A stretch of 64,000 nt of DNA, taken from Haliclystus octoradiatus (taxonomy: Eukaryota > Cnidaria > Staurozoa > Stauromedusae > Haliclystidae). Under the pieces are notes generated by a model. It saw nothing but the letters and a program-made list of their open reading frames with translations. It made no database searches and had not been told where the DNA came from. The position numbers and the translations under genes are program-made. This document shows, piece by piece, positions 33,317 through 46,362 of this stretch (the first letter of the stretch is position 1; every line of letters starts with the position of its first letter). Where the stretch lies: contig OU744446.1 of the NCBI GenBank assembly GCA_916610825.1, positions 7,962,309 through 8,026,308 of the forward strand, in the 5' to 3' direction.

Positions 33317-36300
33317 CTTGAATTGAATATACAAGGAAAAAAATAATAATATAAGTTCTTGTTGCTCAAAGAATTATGAGATTTCATAGAAATGAATGTC
33401 TTATTTATACCATGAGATACCATATGTCATGTTTATGATTAAATTTTGACAGAAGAACAAAAGAGGTAATGTTAGAAATTTAAAACAAATATGAGCATTT
33501 GAAAAGCCATCTTCTTAAACAACAAAAATAGTAGTTTTCTAATAATTTCTACCTGAAAATAACTTATGACATACATGCAGTTATAACGTATAGTTTATCT
33601 TAGGCGTAGGAATTGGGGCAAAAGTGGGCCTTTTCCCAAAAAATGTATTGAGAAAAAATTCATGGCAGTTTTTCGGTTAGGGCAAATCAATAAATTGTAA
33701 GTTTCTTTTGGTACTGTGAAAGTGTTCAGAAACTTTACTCTGCATTAATAGAATTCAACACATTTTGCAAAAAAGGTTTTATAAACAGATGTATATGCAT
33801 TGCCTGTAAGCCTAATCGCAAGCCTCCTTCTTATCACTCTCCAATCTACTATTCATAATTAATTTTATTCAATATTAATGGTAGCTATATCGCTTAATTA
33901 TTCTGAAGAGTCTACCCCTACCCGTTTTTCAATATAAAAAATCCAGAACTCAGCTACACGCTTTATAATTATATTTACGTCTGAAAAGATTAATTAAGAC
34001 TGTAAGTTGTGACATGATCATTGTTGCGTTGATCCAATTAATGTTTATGAAGAAACGTTTATCTCAATTTTCGGGAAGATCAAATTATTTCTTATATCTC
34101 TTCAATAAAATAAAATTATTCAGTCATTCGGTATTTCGCGTAATATGTTGAGTTATGCATGATGCTGAAAAATAAAAATAATCAGTGAACAATAATCCAA
34201 ATTATCTTGCTCGCTCCACTCGTGACAATTCTTATATCCTAATAAATTTCATTTCATATGTATGTATGTATTTTTGTTTGTCAAATATGACGCGAGCACA
34301 TAGGGATGTACATCCACTTACGTATGCCGCTGAATAATTTAATAGCTAAATACAAGTAGTTTATTATACTTGTAATCATTTATATAACGAATAATATCAT
34401 AATTTTTATTGTATTTATTTATTTATTTATTCTCAATGATTTTTGAGAAGTAGTGTTAAATTAATAAATTAAATTAAATAAAAATGAAGAGAGGTGTTAG
34501 TAAAAATTACGATATTGACTCAGGTCTAATTTATTCCGTTCTGATTTGAAACTTGTGACATTTCCACAAATCACTATACATTGTTAGAAAGTTCGTGCCA
34601 CCATGATCTCGTTCGTATGGCGAATGCATGCTGGACGATGCCGGTTTAGGGACTTCTGGACATTGTAATTGCAGAGAATGTCCGCGGAGGTCATGTTTGT
34701 CATTATTAAACTAAAAATATCATCAAAGTTTAATTCGACTATAGTCCTTATCGATCTTAAATACCATACATAGATCTTGCTTTAATCGACGTAGCTCAAG
34801 CGTCTCAATGTCTAAAGCATCTAGCCTGTCCTTGTAGGAATCGAATTTGATTCCAGATACCCAACACAGATAACTTGTGAATTTTTGTTGAATTCTTTCA
34901 ATGCTATATTTATCATTTACAAGTTGGGGACTCCATACAGGTGTCGATGACTCCAATACTGGCCTAATATATACTTTATATGCTCTTAGCAGCATAGTTG
35001 AGTCTCTGGAGATAAATAAGCGCCTCACAAGTTAGCTCATCGATGAAGCTTTTGATACCAAATGGGCACAATGGTCTGAGAATTTTTAATTACTTGTTAG
35101 ATAGATACCAAGATCACGACATTTAGATAAATGATGTAGTTTATGATCTGCTATAAATATTCTTGCTTAGAAATGTTCATGTTACCAAAAGAAAAAACAT
35201 GACTTTTAGAAAAAATATTTTTATTTGCCAAGTATCACACCAAGTCACCAAACTTGTTAAAGTTGTTGATAAAGGGGTAGTGATTAGTGATTAGTGATTA
35301 GTAAAGCAAATCAATAAAGTGCCAAAATAGCTGAAACTGTTTATCTAGCATCAAACTCTTTTCGGCTGCTTAATTCCTTTCATAATTGCTTCCATTATCA
35401 ATCACTATCTGTGTCATTATTTATTGTTGCCAAACAATTTGAATTTCGTTACTTATGCAACCCAACGTGAACACTTTCGCTATTAACTTGCAAATATATA
35501 TTTCTTCAACCTAGATAAATTTCATCAGCTACAAAGACTTCTAAAAATCAGCTACTATGGTTGGTGTGTTTTTGAAATCCAACACCGGGAGAAATTTATA
35601 TCATTGTCCAAGCAATAAAATATTATATTTTATTTTGACAAACAGAAAACGAAATGTAGAATTGAAGCCTGCACTTATTGGAAAACAACGAGTTGAATGA
35701 ATAATTCGAATATTTAGCTTGGAAATCGACTGAGAATAAAGCAAAACACTGGACGATACCCAGGCACACAAGCTTTCATATACTCAAATATGTGTAGCTA
35801 TAGATAGGCCTACTGTTTGTAGCTATATCGTGTTTGTGATTAGTTAAGTTATTGTGTTTCGTGATCTATATATACCTGTTTATAAGAATTTGCTTTTAAA
35901 ATCGTCGTTTTTTGTTGTTGCGCTTTCTATCATTCTCTCATGAAAACTATGATAGCTTGAATGACCCTATCCTATAAGAACACGTTGAACTTTCCAATGC
36001 TACGGTTAGAGCATTTACAATTAATTTCTACTCTATTCCATTTTTAGGGATTAAACTCTGAAAACTGCTAGTCATCTGTATAAGCGTAAGTGCTTGTGCA
36101 TTTGGGAGATCTTTGCGCTCACACCTTTACAAGTCGTACGAACGTTGTTGCCATACTCAAGGCAACCGTAGCACTCCTCTAATTCTAGAGGAGTGGATTT
36201 TTTCGCTGAGAGCAATGATGTTAAACGCTCTTTATTGATCTTAGCCGTGACACTGCAGATCAACTTAAACAGATTTCATGGCAGATAGGTCTCGATTGTC

Positions 36301-39300
36301 AATCAATACGCAACGATGCGCCGCAGCTACTCACAATGCAATTCCCGTTGGACCATTTCATCCGCCAGATGGTACTCATTTGATGTTTTAGATAAAGTCA
36401 ATGCTGAGTTGACCTTCGGGGGATTTGAACCAAAGTCGATCACATTTGATCCGATTTGAAGTTCGGTTGCTCTGTCATCTGAGCTTATCCTCCCAGTTAC
36501 AGACACCACACATACAGATACAAATTTGTGCTGCACCGAGGCAGCCGTATCGATATGCGAGCGACTTCACGCATGAAATGCAATCGTAATTATCAATTCC
36601 TACTGATAACAAATGATAAATTAATGGATGTATGTCATTATAACAATATCGTTTACCTTTTTTTCGTTTGTATGAAATGTCTCTTGCCATGGTTTGTATT
36701 GTGTTATTGAACTTTCATCTGGGCAGTTTCTGATATAGCGCAATTTCTTTTGTATCACTTTGTCAACATACTTGGGATTGATTGATTTAAGTAAATTACG
36801 ATTATGACAAAGAATAGTCTCTCCACCGCAGCCAGGACCTGCAGGTTCTTTTCCATAAAAGATCACCTTCAGGAAAATAAATAACTTTCGTAAAAGGATG
36901 AATACGTAAATTAAATGTCTCTTGAGATTAATTCGTATATAACTAAACCCTCTATTTTGTTATAAATATATAATTTTCGAACGAATTTATGTCGTCATAT
37001 ATTTGAATTCTAAACTTTTGAACTTTTGGCCCCAGAAAAATATACTTTAACTTCATTTCAATTTTTCACGGACTTGAATTTTATTAAAACATTTTTAAAA
37101 GTTGATAATTTGACTTGATGTAACAAAGATAATAATGTGTACAGATTATTTTCTTTTAAATTTATAAGTCCCGAACACCGAATAAAAGTAAATCCTGAAA
37201 ATATTTTCAGACAGATAATGAGTAACAGAAAAAATGTGTAGTCATTGACTCTATTTATTTATCGGAATATATATACAATATATAGCGTCCTATAATCCTT
37301 TTATGCTGATATTATTTTGTTTTAATTCGTTTTTTTTTTTTTAAATGAAACTAAAATTAAAAGAGTTGTTAAAATGATATCATCAGTTAGATGATTATTT
37401 TAATTTTGATAGTTTCTAATACCACAAACGACACATGTGATTAGACCATGATCAGACAAATAGCTAAAGAGCATCTGATTTATTATTCACAGCAAGATAA
37501 TGACGCAGAGAGGGATTACAGGAAATACCTAAGTTACACAGTGTTGCTACATTATACATGAAAGTGATATATTTACTAGTATTGAATTATACGACACAAG
37601 CAAACAGTTTCATTCTAAAGATTTCAATTTGAATTCGATTTGGCTGCCTGCTACATTATCAACCTATGAAATTGTGAAAATCTCTGAATTTGATAATACA
37701 ATGAGATCAAATGAAGTATCATAGGAAGTTTACTATCTTAAAGCAGAGCCAGAATATCATAATATTCATACCATAAATATTTTACTGTACAAGGTTATCT
37801 CGACACAAATGTTTTCATATTTTTCCGACAACGGAGTATCTATATTATTTCGTCAATGAGACGTATATAAGTCGCGGACAGACCACAATTAAAGAAATCT
37901 ACAAATAATTTATTCACAAACAGAAAATACTATTAATATAGAGATAACGTTTTATTTCAAGTCATATATTATTCATAACAATGATACACCTGTGTTACTG
38001 TGTTACTAGGTTAATTTATATAACTTAAACAGATGTGTTCTAATTGGAATTCGAAAACAGGTGAATATCAAGATATCAAAAATGAAAGCCATACAAAGAA
38101 TTCAGTTGAACAGTATCTTACTTTCATTATGTATAACTATATCGAAAACAAAATCGAACCCCACCAGAATAATGCTAATGATATGCATACTTTGACAGTT
38201 ATACGTATAGTAAAGCTGGTTTATATCTGCTTGTTTTAGATAGTCACATATCTATTTTTTTTAAGTTACAATTTATTACCTTTATTGTATGAATACATCA
38301 TTATGTTGAAGTAAGATTAATGGAAAGACTAATTTAGCCAGTGCTAATGTAAAGAATAATCGTATTCTACTTGCTTTTATTAAATCAGAAGAATATCATT
38401 ACCATTAGAGGGAAACAAACATGTGCATTGCAAATTTAGGCGGCAGAAGGTAAACAAGAATATTTTATCAGAGCTTCCCATCTGATGGTTTATTTGTGGC
38501 TCAAATCTTCTGCAAAGAATGAATTTGATCGTATAAAGAGCATGGTGATGTATGTCACTGCTCCTCAACAATCAATGTCATTGTGCCATGACTCTTTTCT
38601 ACCCAATGTTTACGTTTAGTACAGTAAACTATATACCTGTAGTAGATCAGGTCTACTTTCTTTGCTATGTTGGTCGTCCTGCATTGGTGAAAATACTGTG
38701 ACTAGTATCTTAGGATGACTTCAGAAGACAAAAATGCATCTAGCAGGACAATTTGAGTAAAATTTAGAAAGGTTATATAGTTTGGTAGTGCCGAGGATGA
38801 GATCATTCAATTTTTACTTCAATGTCAGCTGCATTAACCTATACCATAGTTTATATAGTGGGCTATATCATTATACCACTATATAAGCTATACCTATACC
38901 CATCCTATATTAATGAAATTTGCAAACAAGAAGGTCAACTACATAGAAAATTATAGCACGGTCCATTTTTGAATTTGTTCCACTAAGTCCCAACAAACTC
39001 GGGAACCAACTGTTACATTTGATCTTGTATAGTGCCTGATATTAGTCATAAACAAGAATAATAAGAAGTCCATCTCATGCAAAAAACACAGATTGTATTT
39101 AATTATTTATATACTTTACTATTTATAAATGGAGTTGCAAACTTTCAGGTCAAAAAATGTATACGAAATATTTACCGTACTTTTTGAAAGTTGAAAAAGT
39201 AATGAAACTCAATAGTGAGGTCCGCTTTGATTTAGCTACCATAGCAATCGCATGATAACAAGATTGATAATCTTAATGACAAGCTTTACAGGGGTAGCCC

Positions 39301-42300
39301 AGATAGGTATGTGCCATATGGTGAGAAATAACGCCATGTCGTGTACCCCTTTACCTGAGAATCACATCAGTTTTTATACCACACCCCCACTAGTTATTCT
39401 CTAATTCATTGGCATTAAATATTTCAAAATTATCGTCAGTATTTGCATTGCTTTTTGCGCTATTGTGGATGAAATGACACCCGGGAAATACAAAGGATTG
39501 TACGTTATTTCATATAATCGAGTTTAAAGTCTGGCACAAGATTTCAAACTTCTTACCGTATTACAAGAAACAAGACTACTCCTGAACATGCTAAGCATGA
39601 GTTTAAGTTAGAGAATTTGAAATGTGTTACAATATATAACAAACCTTTCCAGAACAGTTGTCAGAATATGCTTGCTCGTTGTGTGGCTCAATTATTTTAT
39701 GCGGTGACTCTGTTGCACTGGCTTGGTAGAATGCACTGTTGTCTTTATCCACCGGGCGGCTAACTGTTCCACCTTTATTGTACATGTATTCTGTATTTTC
39801 ATAATCCAATGAATTATATAACACAGCAAAATCATCAACAGAAGGAAGAGGAAGACCTTTGAATAATACAGCACCATGTTTTAATAGGTTTCTACCAAGA
39901 TATTCACGACAGTGTTTTCCAATGTTCTCCAGTGAGCTCTCATTTTCACTGGTAAGAACTGGTAAAAATTTGACAATGTGTGGTAAACCATTATGTTGAC
40001 CAAGTTTCACTGGAGGCATCAATTGATCTTTGTATCCAGGGAAATATTGACATTTTCTAATGTCGATTACTTGTTCTTGATTTTTATCAATGTCAAAGTT
40101 AGTTTCAGCATATAGGCATACATCGTCAGTTGATACTACAGGTAAGTCATGTAGATAGCGTATCAACTTGAAATAAACTGAGATTCGTTTCTGGTTGTGC
40201 CTTAGTATGCAATATATCATTGTGATAATCGCTAAAATATATTTAAATCAACAGAAATGAGCTTCAACAGGTAATAAACTGTACAGACCGCTATATATTA
40301 CTGATCCATCAAAAACTGTGTAGTGATAATCAAAAATTCACATAAAATATCTTTGTTCATGTTGAAAATAATTTTCCGCTAATTTCTTGTCGGCTTTCAT
40401 AGAGAGTAATTAAAAATTATACAAACGCCTCAGGAGCTCCACGAATGGTCGAAAAATATTTCAACAACCAGTCCATTGTAATTGGTATAAAGTAGTTACT
40501 TCATGCGTTACTTCATGGTTGATGAGTTTACTATTCTATTTAACTTGTGTATTGTGGAAACCACTTCACTTTGCTGGTTTTATAGTTGAATTGTATTGTC
40601 TAAATCATGAATATACTAACACTGAGTTACCCACTTTGCTGAATGATCTGTGATGCATACATACACTCATACCATTTACTATTATAAGTATACCAATGCA
40701 CAACGCCAAGTTTTAGCAACTGCATATACAACAATAAAGCTATTTCACATCAGCCATATTGTAAGACAACATAGTTGTATTCTGGTTTGGTATAACAATG
40801 GGCCAACAATGCATCCCGGGGTCACAGTCTTTTCAAAATACACCACCTGGGCTATCAATCTTTTCTTTAAGGAATTCTCGAGGGACTCGATGGGAAGATG
40901 TGAAAAGCTTTTTCTTTCTACGGCGATGGTGACGCTGGAAGCAAATATCTGCAATGCATGCAAGAGAAGGGAACATTATGAAGAAAGGTAAACACTTTGA
41001 AGGGATGTAAATCGTGAAATTGTAATTGTTAACGAATGGTTCAAAATGTGAACATGGCTTTACATTCATAATGATCCTGACTCAATTTTGTGGAGTTTAT
41101 CAAGACATTTCATTGAGGCCATTATTCGAAAAGCAATTTGATCATTGCGTTGATGACAAATTAAGTTTATTGTAAATCCTGATTTCTAAAATTTTAATAG
41201 ACTTAAAGACATAAAATTGACTGGCAGCCTTTGCGGGTGCGCGATTAATATGGTGCATGATACACCTGTCCATTACTCCATTAAAAAGCTGCGGTGGCCT
41301 ACACTGATTTGTTGATATTTGAAACAAACTGAAAGGTTGTAAATGTTAGGTCGCTAGTATCTTGTACAGTTTGCATGTAAAAGTACAACCACTCCAGGCC
41401 CGACTCCAGGTAATAAAATTGTACGTGACATGACTACTGTCGGAAGTAGGCTGGTCTAGTGTATTTTTCAATTTGTAATTAGTGTCAATCAAATGAATTT
41501 TAATTGCATAAATTATTCACTAAATTCTTACAGCATGGTGCTATTTCTGAACTAAACGTCAGGGTTTTTTCCTTCTTTTGAATCTGTTAATTTTGTTCAT
41601 ATATCAAATTTTTATAATGGCGAATGCATCTTCCCAGAATGATGTAGATATAGCTATAGACGTATTAATAGAGGGCCAAGGATTAGACCATACAAATTGT
41701 TATGGGTCTGAACTGTATGATTCGGAGAGAGAATGCACTGTTGGCAATGATTGTCCAGATGAAGTAGTTTAGCCTAGTTTGTTAATTTGTACACTAACAT
41801 AAATGCAAAAGTTATGTAATTGCTACTGCAATGCCAAATGTGGAAGAGACTAAAGTTCAGGAAATTAATCATTGTAGCTATAGGTGGTAACATGTAACTG
41901 TAACAATCTGTGTGTGAGAAAGTCAGGTAAACATGCTGGCTGCCCCTGCAGAGATGCCAACAAGATAGTTTGTGTTCTGCAACTAAAGACAGTTGTGCCT
42001 ATCTGCAACCATGCTGCAACATACAGTTGTGGGAAAAAACAACGAACAACTGGTAGTTAAACCTTGTAAAAATGCGTGGAAAGTAAGTAATAATTGTAGT
42101 CATAATTCTGAGAATTTGATATGATACATTTCTTTCTCAAACTCTGGTTCCCGTTTTTCTACCAGGATTCTACAAATAAAGACAATGCACCAATCCATGA
42201 AACTGAAGGGTTTTTAATTTTATTGCGTTAATTCAACGAAGAAAAGGTCATGGTAGAGGTTTGTGAATATATTTCATATAGCAAAAATTTTGGTTCTTCT

Positions 42301-43944
42301 GTATATGAGTCATAATTCATGGTCACATGTCTAAAATTGTGCTTACTTGGAAAGAGTTTTAAAAGTGTTTCTGTGCCATTGAATTTCAACATAACGGCTA
42401 CGTGTCATTAGCGGTCACTATGTTCAGATCTTATAGTTGAGCGGTATGCACATGTATTCATAATAGGCAGTAAAAATTTAAAGCAAACAATCAATGTATT
42501 TTAATATAATTGTCTGAAATCGTCAGGTATAAATTATAAGTTGATGCTATGGATGCTACAACTAAATATTAGTTTAACATTTGAATAATTTTTAAGTAAA
42601 CAAGACATTTGCGAAGAATATAGATAAAGCAATAGAATCCGTTAAAACATGTTGACTTGAATACATTCCATTCGTGATTGAAGCAGCTGGTAATGATAAA
42701 AGCTGATAATCTGCAATGATAAAAGCTGATACAAAAGAACCAATTACAGCAAAATCTGTAAAGGTCACCATACATTGCATACACCTATTATCGCGGTCGG
42801 TACAAAGTATTTTTATTTCAGAAAATTTCATTTCCCATTACATTTTACCCTGCAGAAGTAGACCTAATGTTCAACATGCTGATGTGATATGGTACAATTG
42901 AAAATATCATTGATTTACCCCCCCCCCCCCTTCCTTGGGCTCTAATTATGTATCATGATAGTATGACAACCACCTGTCTAGTCAAGGAGTTAGCCACTAA
43001 TCAAGGAGTTAGCTGCAGAAGATGAAATTTCTGAGAACGAAGATTTTGTTGATTCATATGGAATAGAAGTATGAAAGCATGAATCATTAAACCTCCTCTA
43101 TAAGATTTCATAAGATTTAAGAAAAGTCGTGTTCATTTCCGAAAGCAAAACGATTTCCGTAGACTCTAACGCTTTCACAGATTTAATTGTCGACACCTCT
43201 ACAAATAATCAGATTACAATAATAACGCACTAAGTGATAACAAACCCTCTTGGGATCAACTATCTGGAACGTATTGTGCCATAAAACGCACTACTTGATA
43301 ACGTTTTTTTCAATAATAATTAATTGACTTTGACCGCATTTTGGCCGGGACAAAAATAATTTAACGGATTACGCGATAAAACGTATTGTACGATAACGTA
43401 GGGTGCGATATTGACTGTATACAATTGACTGCATGGTTCAAATTCTAGGACTAAAATTAGGATAGAAATCGGTATAATGAAATCAGAAAACAAACAAGTT
43501 AAATTATTTCATTTTATCTAATTACAAATAGCATTGAACAGTGGATCATGAAATCAAAATTTACATTACATAATATATATTATTACACATACATGATAGA
43601 ACATACTTGATTAATCTGTGTTGATGAAACCCATGAATGTCTCATCTATGAATAATATATGCGAATTGCCTTCAACTGGACTATTGACAGTTGTAAAGCA
43701 AATCTTCGTTGCCCATCATCAGGAGTCACATAGCCACAACAGTGTTTTGTAACTAACCTTCAAGTTCATGAGTGTATTTTTCTAGATAAAACTTATAGGC
43801 CCTCTCAGAAGTAGCTTTTATATTGTTATTATCATCGATAAATGCTTCGAGAACAGAATCTTTTATTGTTGGTAACCGCTCCAAACATGCATTATAAATT
43901 GGATTATCTTTTGTCAAACTTCCTTGTTGTCCACCAGCAGCCAT
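32909..43944 (-). CDS. Clavaminate-synthase-like Fe(II)/2-oxoglutarate oxygenase (TauD fold)
   Basis: An oxygenase that would couple 2-oxoglutarate decarboxylation to oxidation of an unknown substrate. Core exons on the minus strand: about 40177-39645, 36866-36657 and 33316-32909, with GT-AG introns and phase 0 between them. The order of motifs matches plant and microbial clavaminate-synthase-like proteins: LLKHGAVLFKGLPL, the iron motif H-x-E in IEPHNEQAY, YGKEPAGPGCGGET, a substrate-region GEEFWFNQM, and DVLVIDNFQVQHGRMPF with the distal His and the Arg that binds 2-oxoglutarate. A candidate first exon (43944-43758) joins in phase 1, giving 445 codons in all, which is longer than the roughly 330 residues usual for the plant protein. 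The first exon is the least certain part. No targeting signal is obvious. The substrate cannot be named from sequence. Confidence 0.8.
33317..34700. other. Oxygenase intron, proximal part; nothing recognised
   Basis: AT-rich intronic sequence with no ORF or repeat structure that stands out apart from TATG microsatellite-like text near 34256. Confidence 0.4.
34700..35170 (-). pseudogene. LINE fragment (post-RT region)
   Basis: Within the oxygenase intron, on the same (minus) strand. It encodes RDLGIYLT near 35100, then LLRAYKVYIRPVLESSTPVW, IERIQQKFTSYL and DIETLELRRLKQDL, a block found after the RT domain in CR1/Jockey-like LINEs. One in-frame stop follows LTSN. Truncated at both ends. Confidence 0.8.
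36157..36500 (-). repeat. tRNA-derived SINE, copy 2 with A and B boxes
   Basis: On the minus strand the head reads AAGCTCAGATGACAGAGC (A-box-like, near 36487-36471) and GGTTCAAATCC (B box, 36431-36421), spaced as in tRNA. The body is shared with copy 1 at 24317. Pol III promoters of this form drive SINEs. Located in the second oxygenase intron. Confidence 0.8.
36657..36866 (-). CDS. Oxygenase middle exon
   Basis: 210 bp, phase 0 to 0, between a CCTGAAG acceptor and a GTAAAC donor. It encodes VIFYGKEPAGPGCGGETI, the Gly-rich strand typical of the family, and ends ETFHTNEKK. Confidence 0.82.
36870..39640. other. Oxygenase intron; no other gene recognised
   Basis: The only repeat-like element is GTGTAGTCATTGACTCTATT near 37236, also found (with substitutions) at 59438 and 59716. 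A T12 run lies at 37331. The 38830-38890 segment is self-complementary around TATACC/GGTATA words. Confidence 0.4.
39645..40177 (-). CDS. Oxygenase exon with the H-x-E iron motif
   Basis: The reading frame is open up to an ATG at 40220, so the 5' boundary is inferred from the CAG acceptor at 40178. It encodes the family amino part (GAVLFKG) and ends with IEPHNEQAYSDNCSGK before a GTTTGT donor. Confidence 0.8.
41617..42060 (+). pseudogene. Transposon-type Cys-rich remnant
   Basis: An acidic 51-codon ORF from ATGGCGAATGCATC ends at TAG (41772). About 100 bases on, another frame encodes CNCNNLCVRKSGKHAGCPCR, a spaced Cys-x-Cys pattern with a CPCR motif. Such Cys-rich ends occur in carboxy parts of several invertebrate mobile-element proteins, but I cannot name the family. 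It lies in the candidate first intron of the oxygenase on the opposite strand. Confidence 0.4.
42062..43740. other. No gene recognised
   Basis: Contains a C10 run at about 42919 and AAAACG(C/T)A, ACGATAACG words near 43270-43405 that recur as small repeats. ORFs are short and overlap on both strands. Confidence 0.35.
43758..43944 (-). CDS. Candidate first exon of the oxygenase gene
   Basis: ATGGCTGCTGGTGGACAACA starts a 62-codon frame ending in THELE before a GTTAGT donor (phase 1). An acceptor at 40178 (ATCTCAG) continues in the same phase. The peptide (RAYKFYLEKY region) has no family motif I recognise, so it could instead begin another gene. An upstream GTG-initiated extension was not used. 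Confidence 0.45.
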
Positions 43945-43989
43945 GGTTATCGAGAAATGGAGAATATTTGAATATACATTCACTACCTC

Positions 43990-45260
43990 GCTTTGAGTCA
44001 GCCTCGAAAAAGATGTGCAATGAGCCTATGAGGTGAAACAATATCTACCAGACCTGTTCAACTACATCGAAATGTCATATTCAACAGTTCCTTACCTCTT
44101 TTGTGGCCAAGAGGGTATACTGAAATCAGCAGAGGGTGTCCAACAAGGTTATCCTCTTGGATCGCTCCTGTTCAGTTCAGTTCTACAGCCATTAATTGAT
44201 AAACTAAAAAGCATTTTTAAGGTCTGGTACTTAGATGACGGGTTTCTTTGTGGAAGAGTCATTGCCATTGTTAAAGACATCAACACGATCCAGCAGATTG
44301 ATGAAACGCTAGGCCTACAACTAAATCTCCAACCTTCAAATGTGAGGTCATATCTAGCCAACCCAGGAGAATTCCCGAAGAACTATTGGAGTTCAGAAAA
44401 ACAAAATTATACGTCCTGGAGCTTCTTGGTGCCCCAATAGAGAGCTCAGCGAAGAACAATATTATGTCAATAAAGACAACTGATCTGAAGCTCATGAAAA
44501 AGAGGTTGAAATTGCTGGACGCACATCAAGCTCTTTCCTACTCCAACATTGCTTCTCATCTCCCAAAATTATTTACATCATTCGCTCAACATGCTGCATT
44601 GACCGACCAGAATTGGAGGACTGGGATCAACTATGCAGAGATGCGCTAGAAGAGTTGCTTAATATAGATTTTGATGAAAATGCATGGAAATAGTCAACTT
44701 TACCGGTAGCACATGGAGGGATAGGAATAAGATCTGTAAAAGACTTTGCCCTTTCAGCATTTCCAGCGTCAGTAATCGGAACAGAAAGTCTGGTACAGCC
44801 TCTCCTCGATACTGCCTTCGAAAGAAAGAAAGTACAAGAATTTGAAGTCTCGATAAAGCAGAGAATCTGGTGCTTGGCTTAATGCCCTACTATCACCGTC
44901 ACTTGGACTATTCTTAGACAACAAACAGTTAAGAATAGCATTGACTATCCGACTTGGCATTAAAATATGCGAAGAGCATACTTGTCGTTGTGCATGCCAG
45001 TGCTCACAAATGGACATCATGGCATAGTATGCAAAAAAATCAGCTTGTCGATGGACAAGGCATTCCGAAGTCAACAGCATTATCCACCCATTATTTTCTT
45101 CAGCTCACATTCCATCTACATTCGAGCCAGCAAGATTTTCAAGAGAAGATAGTATGCAACCTAATGGTATGACCCAAATTCCCTGGAAGAAAGGTAAACT
45201 GGTATGTCTGGTAGACACCCTATCAATTTCAAATCAAACTTTATCTCGAAACGAAATTAA
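43990..45260 (+). pseudogene. RT of the YLDDG type (non-LTR element remnant)
   Basis: Shifting plus-strand frames spell an RT and its downstream region: AEGVQQGYPLGSLLF near 44140 (the QG-PLG fingers/palm block), FKVWYLDDG near 44220 with the catalytic Asp pair intact, ELLGAPI near 44425, then a helical region, LPVAHGGIGIRS near 44710 and an IPWKKGK segment near 45185. Frameshifts and stops split these. This protein type, with LLGAPI and a late PW-KG motif, is a repeated invertebrate retroelement family; I leave the clade open. It ends just before the BEL/Pao element. Confidence 0.75.
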
Positions 45261-46362
45261 GTATGGCACTTGAGAATGACAAAAATTGGAAAGACATTGA
45301 ATGTTACCGACCATGCGTGAACATTTGTTTTGGTTAATTGTTTGATATTTGATAGTTGTATCATCACTATTTTTAAATATTGTTGAACGAAAATCGAAAT
45401 TGAAATAAATAATAATGAGTAAAGGTGCAGCGCAACACCAAAGGTAATTATATTTATATTGTAATTAAGTAATCTAATCAGTATATTGTATTTTATTAAT
45501 TGTTGTTGTTAATTTGTTGTTTAGAAAAACAGTCGTGATATATAGAAAATTTCTCTCGTATTTCTTTGCATTAAATCTGCACCAAATGCAACCGAATTCT
45601 GTCGGTTACATCAAGTTTTTCTTCGTTGCATTGTCGAATATTGGAGAATAATCAAGATGATGACAATATCAAGATCAAAAGTGGAACAAGATGATGTCCT
45701 TTCCAACCTTGTGAAAGCAGTGAAGAAAGAATTAAGTAACATTTACGATGAAATAGTAAAACTCGATTCAATCAAATCTGAACAGGTTTTAATAGAAACA
45801 CGAAAAAACCTGCAAGCAACATGGAAACAGTATGTTAGATTTTTTTATTTATTTATGTCAACTGTCAACAACGGAGACAATGCGATTAAAACAGAGCATA
45901 GTCCCTAAGTTACAAGACAAGAACAATATGAAGCAAAATTATATGAACTTTTAGTAATTATAGATGTAACTTCGTTCAAGGCAATATTGCCAGATAATGA
46001 AGATAATAAGAGTAGTAGTAATATTAGCAAAAGATCGGGCAGAACGATGTCAAGCCGATCATCCGTTCGATCGGACATTAAATTTTGTAAAGCTGAACGC
46101 GATATACGAAGAGCAAAGTTAGAGTTAGAGGAGATAGCAGAACAAAAAGGCACATATTAAAACAGAACTTTTAGATGCCCAATTACAAGCAGCCAATAAA
46201 ATCGATAAGGCAGAAGAGCAATTAGATAATTTAGATAAATATTCTAGCAATTATAGTTACAATTCTTCATCTGAATCAGATGAAGAACTTTCGAGTATTA
46301 AGTCAAAACCTAAAAGTATTAAAAGTAAAGTAAGGGAATCAACGCAATATACGAACATTAAC

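Noticed and set aside
45200-45650. Possible 5' LTR of the BEL/Pao element
   Set aside because: I found no similarity with the sequence downstream of the polypurine-like tract at 52328.
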